Source: Gammaproteobacteria bacterium LSUCC0057
Lineage (GTDB): Bacteria > Pseudomonadota > Gammaproteobacteria > Pseudomonadales > Porticoccaceae
Assembly: GCA_004535795.1 (NCBI GenBank)
Contig: SPIA01000003.1
Coordinates: 123,813 to 187,812 of the forward strand
Reading direction: 5' to 3'
Length of the DNA: 64,000 bases
Shown here: piece by piece, positions 35,959-45,285 of the stretch
Numbering within the stretch: position 1 is the stretch's first letter
Layout of the letters: the number at the start of each line of letters is the position of its first letter
Notes under the pieces: generated by a model
Seen by the model: only the letters and a program-made list of their open reading frames with translations
What the model was told of the DNA's origin: nothing
Databases searched by the model: none
Made by a program: the position numbers and the translations under genes

Positions 35959-38441
35959 AACAGCTCATCTGGCAGTGAATCACCGCGCTGCTGTGGTTGT
36001 TGCAAAGGCGGCAGCTGATCACTTTTGAAAAACTCTTCCAGCCCTTGTTCTGCGGGTGCTACCCGCAGCCCAGTGGTCGGGTCAATTTTGGCTTGCACAA
36101 TGCCGGCCGGCTGCTGCCGCGGAAGGTCGGCGACATCGGCGAGCGCGTCGCGCATGAAATTAATCCAAATCGGCAGTGCAGCCGAGCCGCCGTACTCGTT
36201 GCGGCCCAGTTGACTATTGTCGTCAAAGCCGACCCAGGCGGTCGCTACCAATGTCGGCGCGTAGCCGGAGAACCAGGCGTCGCGAGGGCCATTGGTGGTC
36301 CCTGTTTTGCCGGCCAAATCGCTGCGCTGCAGTTCCAGCGCGCGGCGGCCGGTGCCCAGGGTAATGACATCGCGTAGCATCGAATCGATCAAAAAGGCGC
36401 TCTGCGCATCGAGTGCCCGCTCTGCGCGGGGGCGTTCGGCGGCCGGGGTGGCGAGCAGCGCCTGCTGCAGTGTGGCCAGACTGAGCCGCTCATCGGCGTC
36501 GGCACTGCGCTGGTTGAGGATAGTGAGCAGCGCTGCCAGTTGTGTCTCGCGCTGCAGCGTCTGCGGCGGTGGTTGCTGGCGCTGTTCACAGCGCAGGCAG
36601 GCGGTGGCGGGGTTGGCGGCAAAGATCACCTCGCCGCTGCGGTCGATCACTTTATCGATGAGGTAGGGCGATACCGCAAAGCCCTGATTGGCCAGTGCCG
36701 CATAGCCGGCCGCAATCTGCAGCGGTGTCATGGCAAAGGTGCCCAGCGCCAGCGACAGGTCGCGCGGCATCGCGGCGGTATCAAAACCGAACTTTTCAAT
36801 GCCTTGCAGCGCGCGCTCAATACCGAGTTCGCGCAGCAATCGAATAGAGACCAAGTTGCGCGAGCGGTAGAGCGCCTGGCGCAGACGGGTCGGCCCATAA
36901 AATTTGCCGCCATCGTTCTCTGGCCGCCACGCCTCTTCGAGATTGGCGTCGGCAAACACTACCGGCGCATCGTTGATGATGGATGCCGGAGTGTAGCCGT
37001 TGGCCAGTGCGGTGGCGTAGAGGAACGGTTTAAAGTTGGAGCCGGGTTGGCGCACCGCCTGGCTGGCGCGGTTGAAGTTGCTGAGCCGGTAATCAAAGCC
37101 GCCGACCACCGCGCGCACTCCGCCATCGCTGGGGTTGAGTGCTACCAGTGCCGCCTGCACGGCGGGCAGCTGGGTCAACTGCCACTGGCCGTCGACACGG
37201 TGTACGCGCACCAGATCGCCCACTTGAAATAGCTCGTGGCTGTCGCTGATCGGTGCCGAGCGGTTGTTGACCGAGCGGTAGCGGCGCAGCCCCTCAAGCC
37301 CCTGTTGCCAGTCGAGCGTTGCCGACGAGCCGTCGTCGAGCAGCAGAGTGAGTTGCTGGGCCTGCACGGCGGTGACAATTGCCGGTACCAGCTCGCCGTA
37401 GCGCGGCGTGTTGTCGAGCGTCGTTTGCCACTCTGACTCTGGCAGCTGACGTTGTTCGAGATCGCGGTAACCGTGGCGCCAGTCGTATTCGAGAATACCG
37501 GTCTGCACCGCGCGAGTGGCGGCGCGCTGCAGTTTGGCATCGATGGTGGTAATCACTTGCAGCCCCTGAGTATAGGCGTCGAGGCCGTAGCGCTCGATCA
37601 TTTCACGGCGCGCCATTTCGGCGGCATAGGCCGCTTGCAGGTCGGCCAGCGAGCCGTGATAACGGGCCGTGTCGGGCTCGGCGAGTGCGCTTTGATACTG
37701 TTGGTCGGTGAGCCAACCGAGCTGGTGCATGCGCCCGAGAATCCAGTCGCGGCGAATTTTGGCGCGCTGCGGGTTAGCGATCGGGTTGTAGCGCGACGGC
37801 GCTTTCGGCAGCCCGGCGATCATCGCCATCTGCGCTACCGAGAGATGTTGCAAGGTGGCGCCGTAGTAGACCTGAGCGGCAGCACCCACCCCGTAAGCGC
37901 GGTTGCCGAGATAAATTTTGTTGACATAAAGCGACAGAATGGCCTGTTTGTCGAGCTGTCGCTCTATTTTGAGTGCCAATAGAATTTCATTAAATTTGCG
38001 GGCAAACTCTTGGCGAGCGTCGAGGAAGAAATTGCGCGCTACCTGCATGGTGATGGTGCTGCCGCCGCTCTGAATTGAGCCGGTGGTTACCAGCTCGTAA
38101 GCGGCGCGCAACAAGCCGGCGATATCGACGCCGTTGTGGCTAAAAAAGCCGTCATCTTCGGCGGCTAAAAACGCTTGAATGAGCGGTTGCGGGATCTCTT
38201 CATAGGCGACCGGGTTGCGTTTTTTCTCGCCAAATTCGGCAATTAACTGCAGATCTTGACTGTAGATGCGCAGTGGGATCTGCAGTTCGATCTGGTTGAG
38301 CTGCTCGACTTCGGGCAGTTTTGGGCTGAGGTATAAAAACAAAAAACTGCCCAGCATTAAACTGCCGCCCACGCCGGCCAGGGCCAGTGGCAACAGCTTG
38401 CGCAGCAGAGAAAGTAACAACATCGACAGGAACTTTGACAC
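35955..38441 (-). CDS. ponA: Penicillin-binding protein 1A
   Basis: About 828 residues, bifunctional. An N-terminal membrane helix is followed by the glycosyltransferase domain (AAEDDGFFSHNGVD, then GGSTITMQVARN), an OB-like insert (about 320-420) and the transpeptidase domain with GSNFKPF, SRN and KTGTTN. It builds and cross-links peptidoglycan. The frame is open to 38621, but the ATG at 38483 overlaps a TATAAT and cannot follow it. The GTG at 38441 gives the family's N-terminus (VSKFLSMLLLSLL), and an ATG at 38423 is the alternative. It diverges from pilM, the arrangement seen in Pseudomonas. Confidence 0.93.
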   Translation of the reverse strand: MSKFLSMLLLSLLRKLLPLALAGVGGSLMLGSFLFLYLSPKLPEVEQLNQIELQIPLRIYSQDLQLIAEFGEKKRNPVAYEEIPQPLIQAFLAAEDDGFFSHNGVDIAGLLRAAYELVTTGSIQSGGSTITMQVARNFFLDARQEFARKFNEILLALKIERQLDKQAILSLYVNKIYLGNRAYGVGAAAQVYYGATLQHLSVAQMAMIAGLPKAPSRYNPIANPQRAKIRRDWILGRMHQLGWLTDQQYQSALAEPDTARYHGSLADLQAAYAAEMARREMIERYGLDAYTQGLQVITTIDAKLQRAATRAVQTGILEYDWRHGYRDLEQRQLPESEWQTTLDNTPRYGELVPAIVTAVQAQQLTLLLDDGSSATLDWQQGLEGLRRYRSVNNRSAPISDSHELFQVGDLVRVHRVDGQWQLTQLPAVQAALVALNPSDGGVRAVVGGFDYRLSNFNRASQAVRQPGSNFKPFLYATALANGYTPASIINDAPVVFADANLEEAWRPENDGGKFYGPTRLRQALYRSRNLVSIRLLRELGIERALQGIEKFGFDTAAMPRDLSLALGTFAMTPLQIAAGYAALANQGFAVSPYLIDKVIDRSGEVIFAANPATACLRCEQRQQPPPQTLQRETQLAALLTILNQRSADADERLSLATLQQALLATPAAERPRAERALDAQSAFLIDSMLRDVITLGTGRRALELQRSDLAGKTGTTNGPRDAWFSGYAPTLVATAWVGFDDNSQLGRNEYGGSAALPIWINFMRDALADVADLPRQQPAGIVQAKIDPTTGLRVAPAEQGLEEFFKSDQLPPLQQPQQRGDSLPDELF

Positions 38442-38470
38442 GGTAGGCGCAGGTCTCTTTGAGCGTGTAT

Positions 38471-38487
38471 TATAGCGCCACATTATA
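38471..38487 (-). promoter_or_regulatory. Candidate ponA promoter -10 elements (two TATAAT boxes)
   Basis: On the minus strand TATAAT occurs twice within 17 bp, at 38482-38487 and near 38471-38476. The first has a weak -35 (AAGACC) after a 17-nt spacer. Both lie 30-45 bp before the preferred ponA start. The region also has to hold the promoter for pilM in the other direction, for which I see no clear hexamers. Confidence 0.45.
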
Positions 38488-38555
38488 GAAGGTCTGCCGG
38501 CTGTGGTCTTGTCTGGCGGATAAATTGGGTCGCTGCGTGGCATGCGCGGCGATAA

Positions 38556-39575
38556 GTGCAACGGCTGACCACCGGCGCTGTCTGCGCGCGCCGGCCGCAA
38601 GGAGTTGTTATCAACTGGCAACGATGGCTATTACCGCGCCCGCGCGCGCTGCTTTGTATCGACCTGTCGGCAACCCATTTAACGGTGCTGCGGGTGGAGC
38701 GCAGCGTTGCGTCGACGCTTTCGATCAAGGGGTTTTACCGTCAACCGCTCACTGCGGGGGCGGTGGTCGAACGGCAAATAGTCGAGTTTGAGCCGCTGCT
38801 GGAGCAGTTGCGCACTGCGGTGCAGACGCTCGATGCGGCGGGCTGTGAAGCGGCCATTGCGGTGCCGACGGCGGCGGCGATCAGCAAGCGTCTGGAGTTG
38901 CCAGCGCAGTTTAGTGACGAACAGCTCGAAGAGTTGCTGGGCTTTGAAATTGAACAGCACATTCCCTATCCAGCCGATGAAATATGCTGGGACTTTCAGC
39001 GCTTGGGCAGTGCCGATGGCGCGCTGAATCCGGTGCAGCTGGTCGCTTGTCGGCGCGAGTATGTCGAATCGCGCGAGGCGCTACTGCTCGCTGCCGGGCT
39101 GCAGCCTATTCTGGTCGATGTCGAGAACCTCTCTCTACAGCGCGCCGTGACGCTGCTGCAACATCAGCTCCCCGACAGCGCGCAGGTGGTCGCGTTAGTC
39201 GATATCGGCGAGCACTCGTTGACGCTAGCGGTGATCATGGCCGGCGAGTTGCTGTACAGCCGCGAAAAGCCGCGGGCCAGCGCCGCGGCGTTGCCGACTC
39301 AGGGGTTGGTCGAGCAGATCGGCCGCGAGCTGCAGTTCTTTTATGCCTCCAGCCCCTATAATTTTGTCGATCAGCTGCTGGTGGCCGGTGTCGACGCCGA
39401 TCAGCCGCAACTGCTGACAACCCTGGCGCAGAGCAGCGGACTCAACTGTCAATTGGCGGATCCACTGGCGGCAGTGAAGTTGGCCGACGCGCTCGATAGC
39501 GCGGTGCTGCGCAGTCAGGGCTTTTTATTGTTGCCGGCTTTGGGGTTGGCGGTGGGGAGCGAAAAATGGTCGTAA
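38556..39575 (+). CDS. pilM: Type IV pilus assembly protein PilM
   Basis: Up to 339 residues. PilM is an actin-like cytoplasmic ATPase that binds the N-terminus of PilN and links the inner-membrane PilNO complex to the pilus motor. LCIDLSATHLTVLRVE is the phosphate-1 region, followed by FEIEQHIPYPADEICWDFQ and VALVDIGEHSLTLAV (phosphate 2). The longest conventional start is GTG at 38556, with no ribosome site. A strong AAGGAG at 38599-38604 is followed 5 nt later by an in-frame ATC (38610), which would give the usual short PilM N-terminus, so the true start is uncertain. It heads pilMNOPQ-aroKB and overlaps pilN by 10 bp. Confidence 0.9.
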   Translation: MQRLTTGAVCARRPQGVVINWQRWLLPRPRALLCIDLSATHLTVLRVERSVASTLSIKGFYRQPLTAGAVVERQIVEFEPLLEQLRTAVQTLDAAGCEAAIAVPTAAAISKRLELPAQFSDEQLEELLGFEIEQHIPYPADEICWDFQRLGSADGALNPVQLVACRREYVESREALLLAAGLQPILVDVENLSLQRAVTLLQHQLPDSAQVVALVDIGEHSLTLAVIMAGELLYSREKPRASAAALPTQGLVEQIGRELQFFYASSPYNFVDQLLVAGVDADQPQLLTTLAQSSGLNCQLADPLAAVKLADALDSAVLRSQGFLLLPALGLAVGSEKWS

Positions 39576-40144
39576 CCATCAACTTGCTGGCGTGGCGCGG
39601 CCCGGCGCGAGCGCGCAAAAACCGCCGCTTTGCACTGCAGTTACTGTTGGCTGTGGCGGCGGCCATGCTACTTACCGCGCTCTGTTACGGCATTGCGCAG
39701 TGGGCCTTGGAGCGGCAACAGCAGCGCAACCACTATCTACTTGGCCAAGTTGAACAGATGGCTGCCGAGGTGGCTGAAATTACTGAGCTGCGCAGTATGA
39801 AAGAGCGTCAATTGCAGCGTGTCGGCCTAATTCGCGCACTGCAGTCGCAGCGCAGCGACTGGGTTGCGGTATTTGCCGATCTGGCCGCGGCCACCCCCGC
39901 TGGCCTCTACTTTACTGAGCTGAGCGCCGAGAGTGGCTTGATACGTGCGCGCGGATACGCAGTCTCCAATGAGGCGATATCAGCACTGCTGCGGGCGCTA
40001 GAAGCCAGTGAATACTTCTCACAAGCGACGCTGAGTCGAGTCGATCGCGATCAACGGCTAGGGGAGAGTGGCAGCCGTTTTAGCTTGCAGGTGACCGCGG
40101 CAGTGGTCGCCGAGCGGATCGCTGGTGCGGAGAGCGTAGAGTGA
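39566..40144 (+). CDS. pilN: Type IV pilus assembly protein PilN
   Basis: 192 residues. The N-terminal cytoplasmic motif INLLAWR, which PilM grips, starts at residue 4. One membrane helix spans about 24-46, followed by a coiled coil (about 48-85) and a periplasmic ferredoxin-like domain ending near 175. It pairs with PilO in the inner-membrane alignment complex of the pilus. It overlaps pilM by 10 bp and its stop overlaps the pilO start. Confidence 0.93.
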   Translation: MVVTINLLAWRGPARARKNRRFALQLLLAVAAAMLLTALCYGIAQWALERQQQRNHYLLGQVEQMAAEVAEITELRSMKERQLQRVGLIRALQSQRSDWVAVFADLAAATPAGLYFTELSAESGLIRARGYAVSNEAISALLRALEASEYFSQATLSRVDRDQRLGESGSRFSLQVTAAVVAERIAGAESVE

Positions 40145-40827
40145 TGGCTGGCGCGCGTCGGTGGCAGCAGATAATGATGGCGCTGCGCGTTGCTGTGCAG
40201 CGCTGTCGGGCTGTTCTGCAGAGCGATTGGCGTGCCTTGCGCCAGACCGATTTTGCGCAATTAGATGTCGCTAAGACTGGGTTGTGGCCGCCTGAGTTGC
40301 GCCGCGCCGCCTTGGTATTGGCGTTTTTGCTCAGCTTCGCGGCCGGCTTTGCGGTGTTGCTCGGCCCACAGGGGGAGGAGCGTCAGCAGGCTCAGGCGCG
40401 CGAGCAGCAGCTGTTGGATCGCTATGCGCGGCTGGCTTTTCAGGCCGCCCACTTGGCAACTTATCGCGAGCAGATGCAACAGCTTGGCGGCGATTTGGAG
40501 AAACTGTTGCAGCAGCTGCCATCAGACGCCGAGGTGCCGGCGCTGTTGGAGGAGATTACGCGGTTGGCGAACGGCTCTGGTCTGGCGGTGGAATCGCTAT
40601 CGCTGCAGGACGAGCGCGAGGCAACCTTTTACACTGAGCTGCCTATCGCGCTGCAGGTGGTCGGCGGTTTTCACGACTTCGGCCATTTTATGGCCGGCTT
40701 GGCCAGCTTGCCGCGTATTGTGACACTACACGATTTTACCTTGCGCAGCGACGACAATGGCACCTTGACGCTATCGATAGCGGCGCTCACTTACCGCCAT
40801 CAAGCCGCCCCACAGGTGCAACCTTGA
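40141..40827 (+). CDS. pilO: Type IV pilus assembly protein PilO
   Basis: 228 residues. A cytoplasmic N-terminus of about 55 residues is followed by a membrane helix (about 57-77), a coiled coil (about 78-125, with FQAAHLATYREQMQQLGGDLEKLL) and a periplasmic ferredoxin-like domain. It forms heterodimers with PilN and contacts PilP. Either GTG at 40141 or ATG at 40144 could start it; both overlap the pilN TGA. The stop overlaps the pilP start by 4 bp. Confidence 0.92.
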   Translation: MMAGARRWQQIMMALRVAVQRCRAVLQSDWRALRQTDFAQLDVAKTGLWPPELRRAALVLAFLLSFAAGFAVLLGPQGEERQQAQAREQQLLDRYARLAFQAAHLATYREQMQQLGGDLEKLLQQLPSDAEVPALLEEITRLANGSGLAVESLSLQDEREATFYTELPIALQVVGGFHDFGHFMAGLASLPRIVTLHDFTLRSDDNGTLTLSIAALTYRHQAAPQVQP

Positions 40828-41369
40828 GTGGCTCAAAGCGACAGTTGACACGGCGCTTGGCGGCGGCCGCCGTGCTATTGGTGCTGTTGTCCGGTTGTGC
40901 AGAGCCACACCAGCAATCGCTGGAGCGGGCGCTGGCAGAGGCGCGCAACCGACCTGCCGGCAGCGTGCCAGCCCTGCCACAGTTTCCTGCGATTGTGCCA
41001 CTGAGCTACAGTGCCAGCGGTCTGCGCAGCCCATTTCACTCGCCGCTGTTAGATGTCGGCAGCGACCAGCTCGCCGGTGCTGCGGTGGCAGCGCCTGATC
41101 TGACGCGGCCGCGCACGGCGCTGGAGTTGCTGCCGCTCGGCTCGCTGCAGATGGTCGGTTCGATGCTGGTCGATGGGGTGCGCTGGGGGCTGGTGGAGGG
41201 TGGTGGACGGATCTTTACGGTGGCACCTGGCGATTTTGTCGGCCAAAATTTTGGCCGCGTCAGCAGTGTTGCTGAGAGCCGCATCGAGTTGTTGGAAAAA
41301 GTCCCCGGAGGCGATGGCGAGTGGCGTCTGCGCCCGCGCACCATGGTGTTGAGAAATGTTGCGAAATAA
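40824..41369 (+). CDS. pilP: Type IV pilus lipoprotein PilP
   Basis: 181 residues. A lipoprotein signal ends in LLSGC (Cys at about 25). A disordered segment follows, then a small beta domain (about 100-175) with GSLQMVGSMLVDGVRWGLVE and VAPGDFVGQNFGRV, the part that binds the PilQ N-domains. It bridges PilNO and the secretin. The start is a TTG forming TTGA with the pilO stop; no ATG or GTG in frame would keep the signal peptide. pilQ follows after 28 bp. Confidence 0.92.
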   Translation: MSGSKRQLTRRLAAAAVLLVLLSGCAEPHQQSLERALAEARNRPAGSVPALPQFPAIVPLSYSASGLRSPFHSPLLDVGSDQLAGAAVAAPDLTRPRTALELLPLGSLQMVGSMLVDGVRWGLVEGGGRIFTVAPGDFVGQNFGRVSSVAESRIELLEKVPGGDGEWRLRPRTMVLRNVAK

Positions 41370-41397
41370 CCTGACGAGCTGGCAAAAGGAGCGGCGA

Positions 41398-43563
41398 ATG
41401 AGCACAGGAAAAGCGGTGAAAATGGCGTGTTGTGCAGCGCTGTCGCTCTGGCTGATGGGTGCTGGCGCAGTCTTCGCGGCGAGCTTGGAGGCGGTCAGTT
41501 TGACTGGCGATGAACAGCAGTTGCAGCTGCAGTTGCGCTTTGACGGCGAGCCCGCTGCCAGTGAGATCTTTCTGTTAGAGCAGCCCGCGCAGCTGGTGGT
41601 AGACCTCTACCAGAGCGCAGCAGCGGCGTCGTTGCTCGAGCAGTTGGCGCTGCGCGAGCCGCGTTTGAGCGCGGCGGTGAGCGGCGCTGATCTGCGTTTA
41701 GTGGTGCAGTTGCCGGCGCCGATGAGCTTTGTTGAACGCCGCGACAGCGACCAGCTCACTGTGGTAATGACTCCGCGCAGCACTGCTGCCAGTCGCCTTG
41801 AGGGGCTGGATTTTCGCCCGCTCGAGGCTGGCGCCGGGCAGTTGCAGCTGGTCTTTGCAGGCGGTGAGTTCGCCGTTGATGTCGAACGCAATGGCAACCA
41901 GTTAGAGTTGCAGCTGCTCGGCAGCGACATCGAGCCGTCGCTACTGCGAAAGCTCGATGTCAGTGATTTTGCCACTCCGGTACAGCAGATTGGCGTCGCA
42001 GCGGAGAATTTTGGCGCGCGCATCACCCTCACCAGCAACGCCCCCTACGACTACCTGTTAGTTCAGCGCGAGCGCAACTATCTGGTGACCATCAGACCAC
42101 AACAGCGTGTAGAGCAGACGCAGCAGCGCGGAGGCTACAGCGGCGAGCGGCTGTCGCTGAATTTTCAGGATATTGAAGTGCGCTCGGTACTGCAGATTAT
42201 TGCCGATTTTACCGGTTTTAATCTGGTCGCCAGCGACGCGGTGCGTGGTTCGGTGACGCTGCGACTAGATAATGTGCCGTGGGATCAAGCGCTGGATATT
42301 GTGCTGCGCGCCAAAGGGCTGGATAAGCGTCGCGAGGGCAACGTGATTATGGTGGCACCGGCGGCGGAGATCGCCGAGCAGGAGCGCCAGCGACTTGAAG
42401 CCGGCCGCCAGCTGCAAGAGTTGGCGCCGCTGCGCAGTGCCTTTTTGCGGATTAAATATGCCGCCGCTGAGGATATTCACCAGCTGCTGCAAGGCGGTGG
42501 TGAGTCAGCGCGCTTGTCTGAGCGCGGCTCGGCAATGGTCGACCAGCGCACCAATACGCTGATTATCAACGACACCGAGGACAAGTTGCGGGCGATCGAA
42601 CAGTTGGTCGCCGAGATCGATGTGCCGATCCGGCAGGTGCTGATAGAGGCGCGGATAGTGATTGCCAGCACCGACTTTAGCAAGGAGTTGGGGGTCAGCT
42701 GGGGCTTTGCCGGAGTCAACCGTCTCAAAGGCGGGTTGGTCACGGCACCTGGGGACAAAACCGTGGGATTTTCCGGGCGTCGCAGTGGTTTGGCCCCCGG
42801 TGGTGGCGTAATCGAGAGCTTTAGTTACGACAGCAGTGAAATTTCTAGCACACTCTATGACCCCGATTTTGATCCAGCCACCGCCAACAGCGTGGTGCAG
42901 ACCGACTACCAGCGCAACTTCGACTTTGCGCTGAGCGACTCGCTGGCGGTCGATCTGGCGGTAGCCGAGCCTTCGGCGGCGTTTGCGGTGGGTTTTTTGA
43001 CCGATGACTTCTTCATCGACATGGAGCTCAGTGCGCTGGAGTCTGATGGCATGGCGGAGATTGTCTCGCAACCAAAGGTGCTGACCGGCGACAAACAGCA
43101 AGCCAGCATCAAGTCCGGCACCGAAATCGCCTACCGCAAAGCGAGCAGTAGCGGCGCCACCGCGGTAGAATTTAAGGAGGCGGTGTTGCAGCTGCAGGTG
43201 ACGCCACAGATCACCCCGGATGACCGCATTATTATGGACCTCAAGGTCTCGCAGGATTCGGTCGGGGCGTTTACCCCCACCGGCGAGCCCTCCATCGATG
43301 TCACTGCGGTCGAGACCCAAGCATTGGTTGCCAACGGCCAAACTCTGGTGCTCGGCGGTATTTTTCAGACCGAAGAGCTCAACGCCGTCGACAAGGTGCC
43401 CCTGCTCGGCGATCTGCCGTGGTTGGGAAAGTTGTTTCGCAGCGAGGCGCGGCGCAGTGACAAACGCGAGGTGTTGATTTTTATCACGCCGAAAATTGTC
43501 GACGATACCACTGCGCTTGACCCCGCAGCCAGTGGCTCCATGCCCCCCGGCGAGTCGCTATGA
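41398..43563 (+). CDS. pilQ: Type IV pilus secretin PilQ
   Basis: 721 residues. A signal peptide (cleaved near VFA-AS, about 24) is followed by two AMIN domains that bind peptidoglycan (about 26-130 and 140-240), N0/N1 domains (about 255-420, LNFQDIEVRSVLQIIADFTGFNLV) and the secretin domain ending VPLLGDLPWLGKLFRS with ITPKIV. It forms the outer-membrane channel for the pilus. The frame is open 14 codons further up, but AAGGAG at 41385-41390 fixes the ATG at 41398. The stop overlaps aroK by 4 bp. Confidence 0.95.
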   Translation: MSTGKAVKMACCAALSLWLMGAGAVFAASLEAVSLTGDEQQLQLQLRFDGEPAASEIFLLEQPAQLVVDLYQSAAAASLLEQLALREPRLSAAVSGADLRLVVQLPAPMSFVERRDSDQLTVVMTPRSTAASRLEGLDFRPLEAGAGQLQLVFAGGEFAVDVERNGNQLELQLLGSDIEPSLLRKLDVSDFATPVQQIGVAAENFGARITLTSNAPYDYLLVQRERNYLVTIRPQQRVEQTQQRGGYSGERLSLNFQDIEVRSVLQIIADFTGFNLVASDAVRGSVTLRLDNVPWDQALDIVLRAKGLDKRREGNVIMVAPAAEIAEQERQRLEAGRQLQELAPLRSAFLRIKYAAAEDIHQLLQGGGESARLSERGSAMVDQRTNTLIINDTEDKLRAIEQLVAEIDVPIRQVLIEARIVIASTDFSKELGVSWGFAGVNRLKGGLVTAPGDKTVGFSGRRSGLAPGGGVIESFSYDSSEISSTLYDPDFDPATANSVVQTDYQRNFDFALSDSLAVDLAVAEPSAAFAVGFLTDDFFIDMELSALESDGMAEIVSQPKVLTGDKQQASIKSGTEIAYRKASSSGATAVEFKEAVLQLQVTPQITPDDRIIMDLKVSQDSVGAFTPTGEPSIDVTAVETQALVANGQTLVLGGIFQTEELNAVDKVPLLGDLPWLGKLFRSEARRSDKREVLIFITPKIVDDTTALDPAASGSMPPGESL

Positions 43564-44081
43564 GAGAGCAGCATCTGATTTTAATTGGGCCTATGGGGGC
43601 CGGTAAAAGTACTATTGGACGCCAGTTGGCCGACCACTACCGCCGCCCACTGGTCGATATTGACAGCGCCATCGAGCAGCGCTGTGGCGCCGATATCAGC
43701 TGGATCTTCGATGTCGAGGGTGAGTCGGGCTTTCGCCGCCGCGAAACCGCTATGCTCGAAGAGGTGTTGGCGAGCCCGGAGCCGCTAGTGATTGCCACCG
43801 GCGGTGGTATTGTCACCCAGCAGGCCAACCGCCAGTTGCTCGCCAGCGGCGGGTTGGTGATCTATCTGATGGCCAGTGCCGGGCAAATTCTGCGCCGCAC
43901 CCGCAACGATACCTCGCGACCGCTGCTGCAGGTGGACAACCGCGCCGAGGTGGTGGAGAGAATTCTCGCCGAGCGCGAACCGCTCTACAGCGAGCTGGCC
44001 GATCTCTCTTTTCATTCTGGCGACGGCTCAGCGGGGCGTTCGGCGGCGCGGCTGATTGAACAAATTGAACGACTGCGTTAA
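43560..44081 (+). CDS. aroK: Shikimate kinase
   Basis: 173 residues. It phosphorylates shikimate at the 3-hydroxyl in aromatic amino acid synthesis. Walker A is GPMGAGKST at 10-18. The shikimate-binding residues are in DIDSAIE (33-39), the GFRRRET block and ATGGGIV (about 79-85), with the lid around TRNDTSRPLL. It overlaps the pilQ stop by 4 bp and aroB follows after 37 bp, the usual pilQ-aroK-aroB order. Confidence 0.96.
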   Translation: MREQHLILIGPMGAGKSTIGRQLADHYRRPLVDIDSAIEQRCGADISWIFDVEGESGFRRRETAMLEEVLASPEPLVIATGGGIVTQQANRQLLASGGLVIYLMASAGQILRRTRNDTSRPLLQVDNRAEVVERILAEREPLYSELADLSFHSGDGSAGRSAARLIEQIERLR

Positions 44082-44118
44082 ATGTCAGCAGTCAATTATT
44101 ATTAATAAGGAAACCGCC

Positions 44119-45216
44119 ATGTCCAGTTGTCCCTCTGCCGCCGATCTAACTGTCAAGGTTGACCTGGCTGCGCGCAGTTACGACATCACCATCGGCGCCG
44201 GGTTGCTCGAGCGCGCCGATCTCTGTGCGCATATACACGGCCAGCGCGCCCTGGTGGTTACCAATACCACCATAGCGCCGCTGCTCGGCGAGCAGCTGTT
44301 GGCGCGGCTGACCGATAAACAAGTCGAGTTGTTGGCGCTGCCGGACGGCGAGCAGTATAAGAGCTTGGCGACTCTGGAGCTTATCTACCAGCATCTGCTC
44401 AGCCATGGCCACGACCGCAAAACCACCTTGATTGCGCTCGGCGGTGGCGTGGTGGGCGATATCACAGGCTTTGCGGCGGCAACTTATCAGCGCGGGGTCA
44501 ACTTTATTCAGCTGCCAACCACACTGTTGGCGCAAGTGGACTCCTCGGTTGGCGGCAAGACCGCTGTCAACCACCCGCTGGGTAAAAATATGATAGGGGC
44601 CTTTTACCAGCCTCAGGCGGTGTTTATTGACACCGAGTGTCTGTCGACGCTGCCGGCGCGGGAATACGCCGCTGGTCTGGCCGAAGTAGTGAAATACGGC
44701 GCTATTGCCGATCGCGATTTCTTCGGCTGGTTAGAGCAGCACAGTGCGGCGCTTGTGGCGCGCGATCCAGCGGCGCTGGCGGTCGCAATAGAGCAGTCGT
44801 GTCGAGCCAAGGCGGCGGTGGTCAGCAGTGACGAGACCGAGCAGGGCCGCCGCGCCATACTCAACTTTGGCCACACCTTTGGCCACGCCATCGAAACTTG
44901 GCAGAACTATGTTGGGCTGCTGCACGGCGAAGCGGTGGCGGTGGGTATGTTAATGGCGGCGCGGCTGTCGGCACTGCGCGGTTGGCTCAGTGATGGCGAT
45001 GTGGCGCGTTTGGAGGCGCTGCTGCGCGCCCTACAGTTGCCGACTGAGGTGCCGGCGGGCATGGGCCGCGATGATTTTGCGCGGCTGATGCTGCGCGATA
45101 AGAAAGTTCTCGACGGCCAGTTGCGGCTGGTGCTGTTGCACACCATTGGCGCCGCAGTGGTGGTCGCCGATACACCGCAAACGCTGCTGCTGGAGGCCCT
45201 TGAAGCTTCCCTGTAA
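44119..45216 (+). CDS. aroB: 3-dehydroquinate synthase
   Basis: 365 residues. It closes DAHP to 3-dehydroquinate, using NAD and zinc. NAD-binding GGGVVGDITGFAAA, the LPTTLLAQVDSSVGGKTAVN block, and the metal ligands in GLAEVVKYG, FGHTFGHAIE and LLHGEAVAVGM are all present. The frame is open upstream, but AAGGA at 44107-44111 sets the ATG at 44119. In many relatives a SPOR protein gene (damX) follows aroB; here gltB follows directly. Confidence 0.96.
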   Translation: MSSCPSAADLTVKVDLAARSYDITIGAGLLERADLCAHIHGQRALVVTNTTIAPLLGEQLLARLTDKQVELLALPDGEQYKSLATLELIYQHLLSHGHDRKTTLIALGGGVVGDITGFAAATYQRGVNFIQLPTTLLAQVDSSVGGKTAVNHPLGKNMIGAFYQPQAVFIDTECLSTLPAREYAAGLAEVVKYGAIADRDFFGWLEQHSAALVARDPAALAVAIEQSCRAKAAVVSSDETEQGRRAILNFGHTFGHAIETWQNYVGLLHGEAVAVGMLMAARLSALRGWLSDGDVARLEALLRALQLPTEVPAGMGRDDFARLMLRDKKVLDGQLRLVLLHTIGAAVVVADTPQTLLLEALEASL

Positions 45217-45256
45217 TTGCGTTCAAATAGGGGCTTACTGTCCTCTGGCCACGGAT

Positions 45257-45285
45257 TTGGCGAATTAGCTTGGCGCGTGTAAAAT
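45257..45285 (+). promoter_or_regulatory. Promoter of gltBD
   Basis: TTGGCG (45257-45262), a 17-nt spacer and TAAAAT (45280-45285) form a good sigma-70 promoter. The expected start point falls at about 45291-45293, right at a run of eight Ts (45293-45300). The leader to gltB would be about 75 nt. Confidence 0.7.

Noticed and set aside
42505..43341. 278-codon open frame opposite pilQ
   Set aside because: Antisense shadow of the secretin gene, with no ribosome site or known motif.
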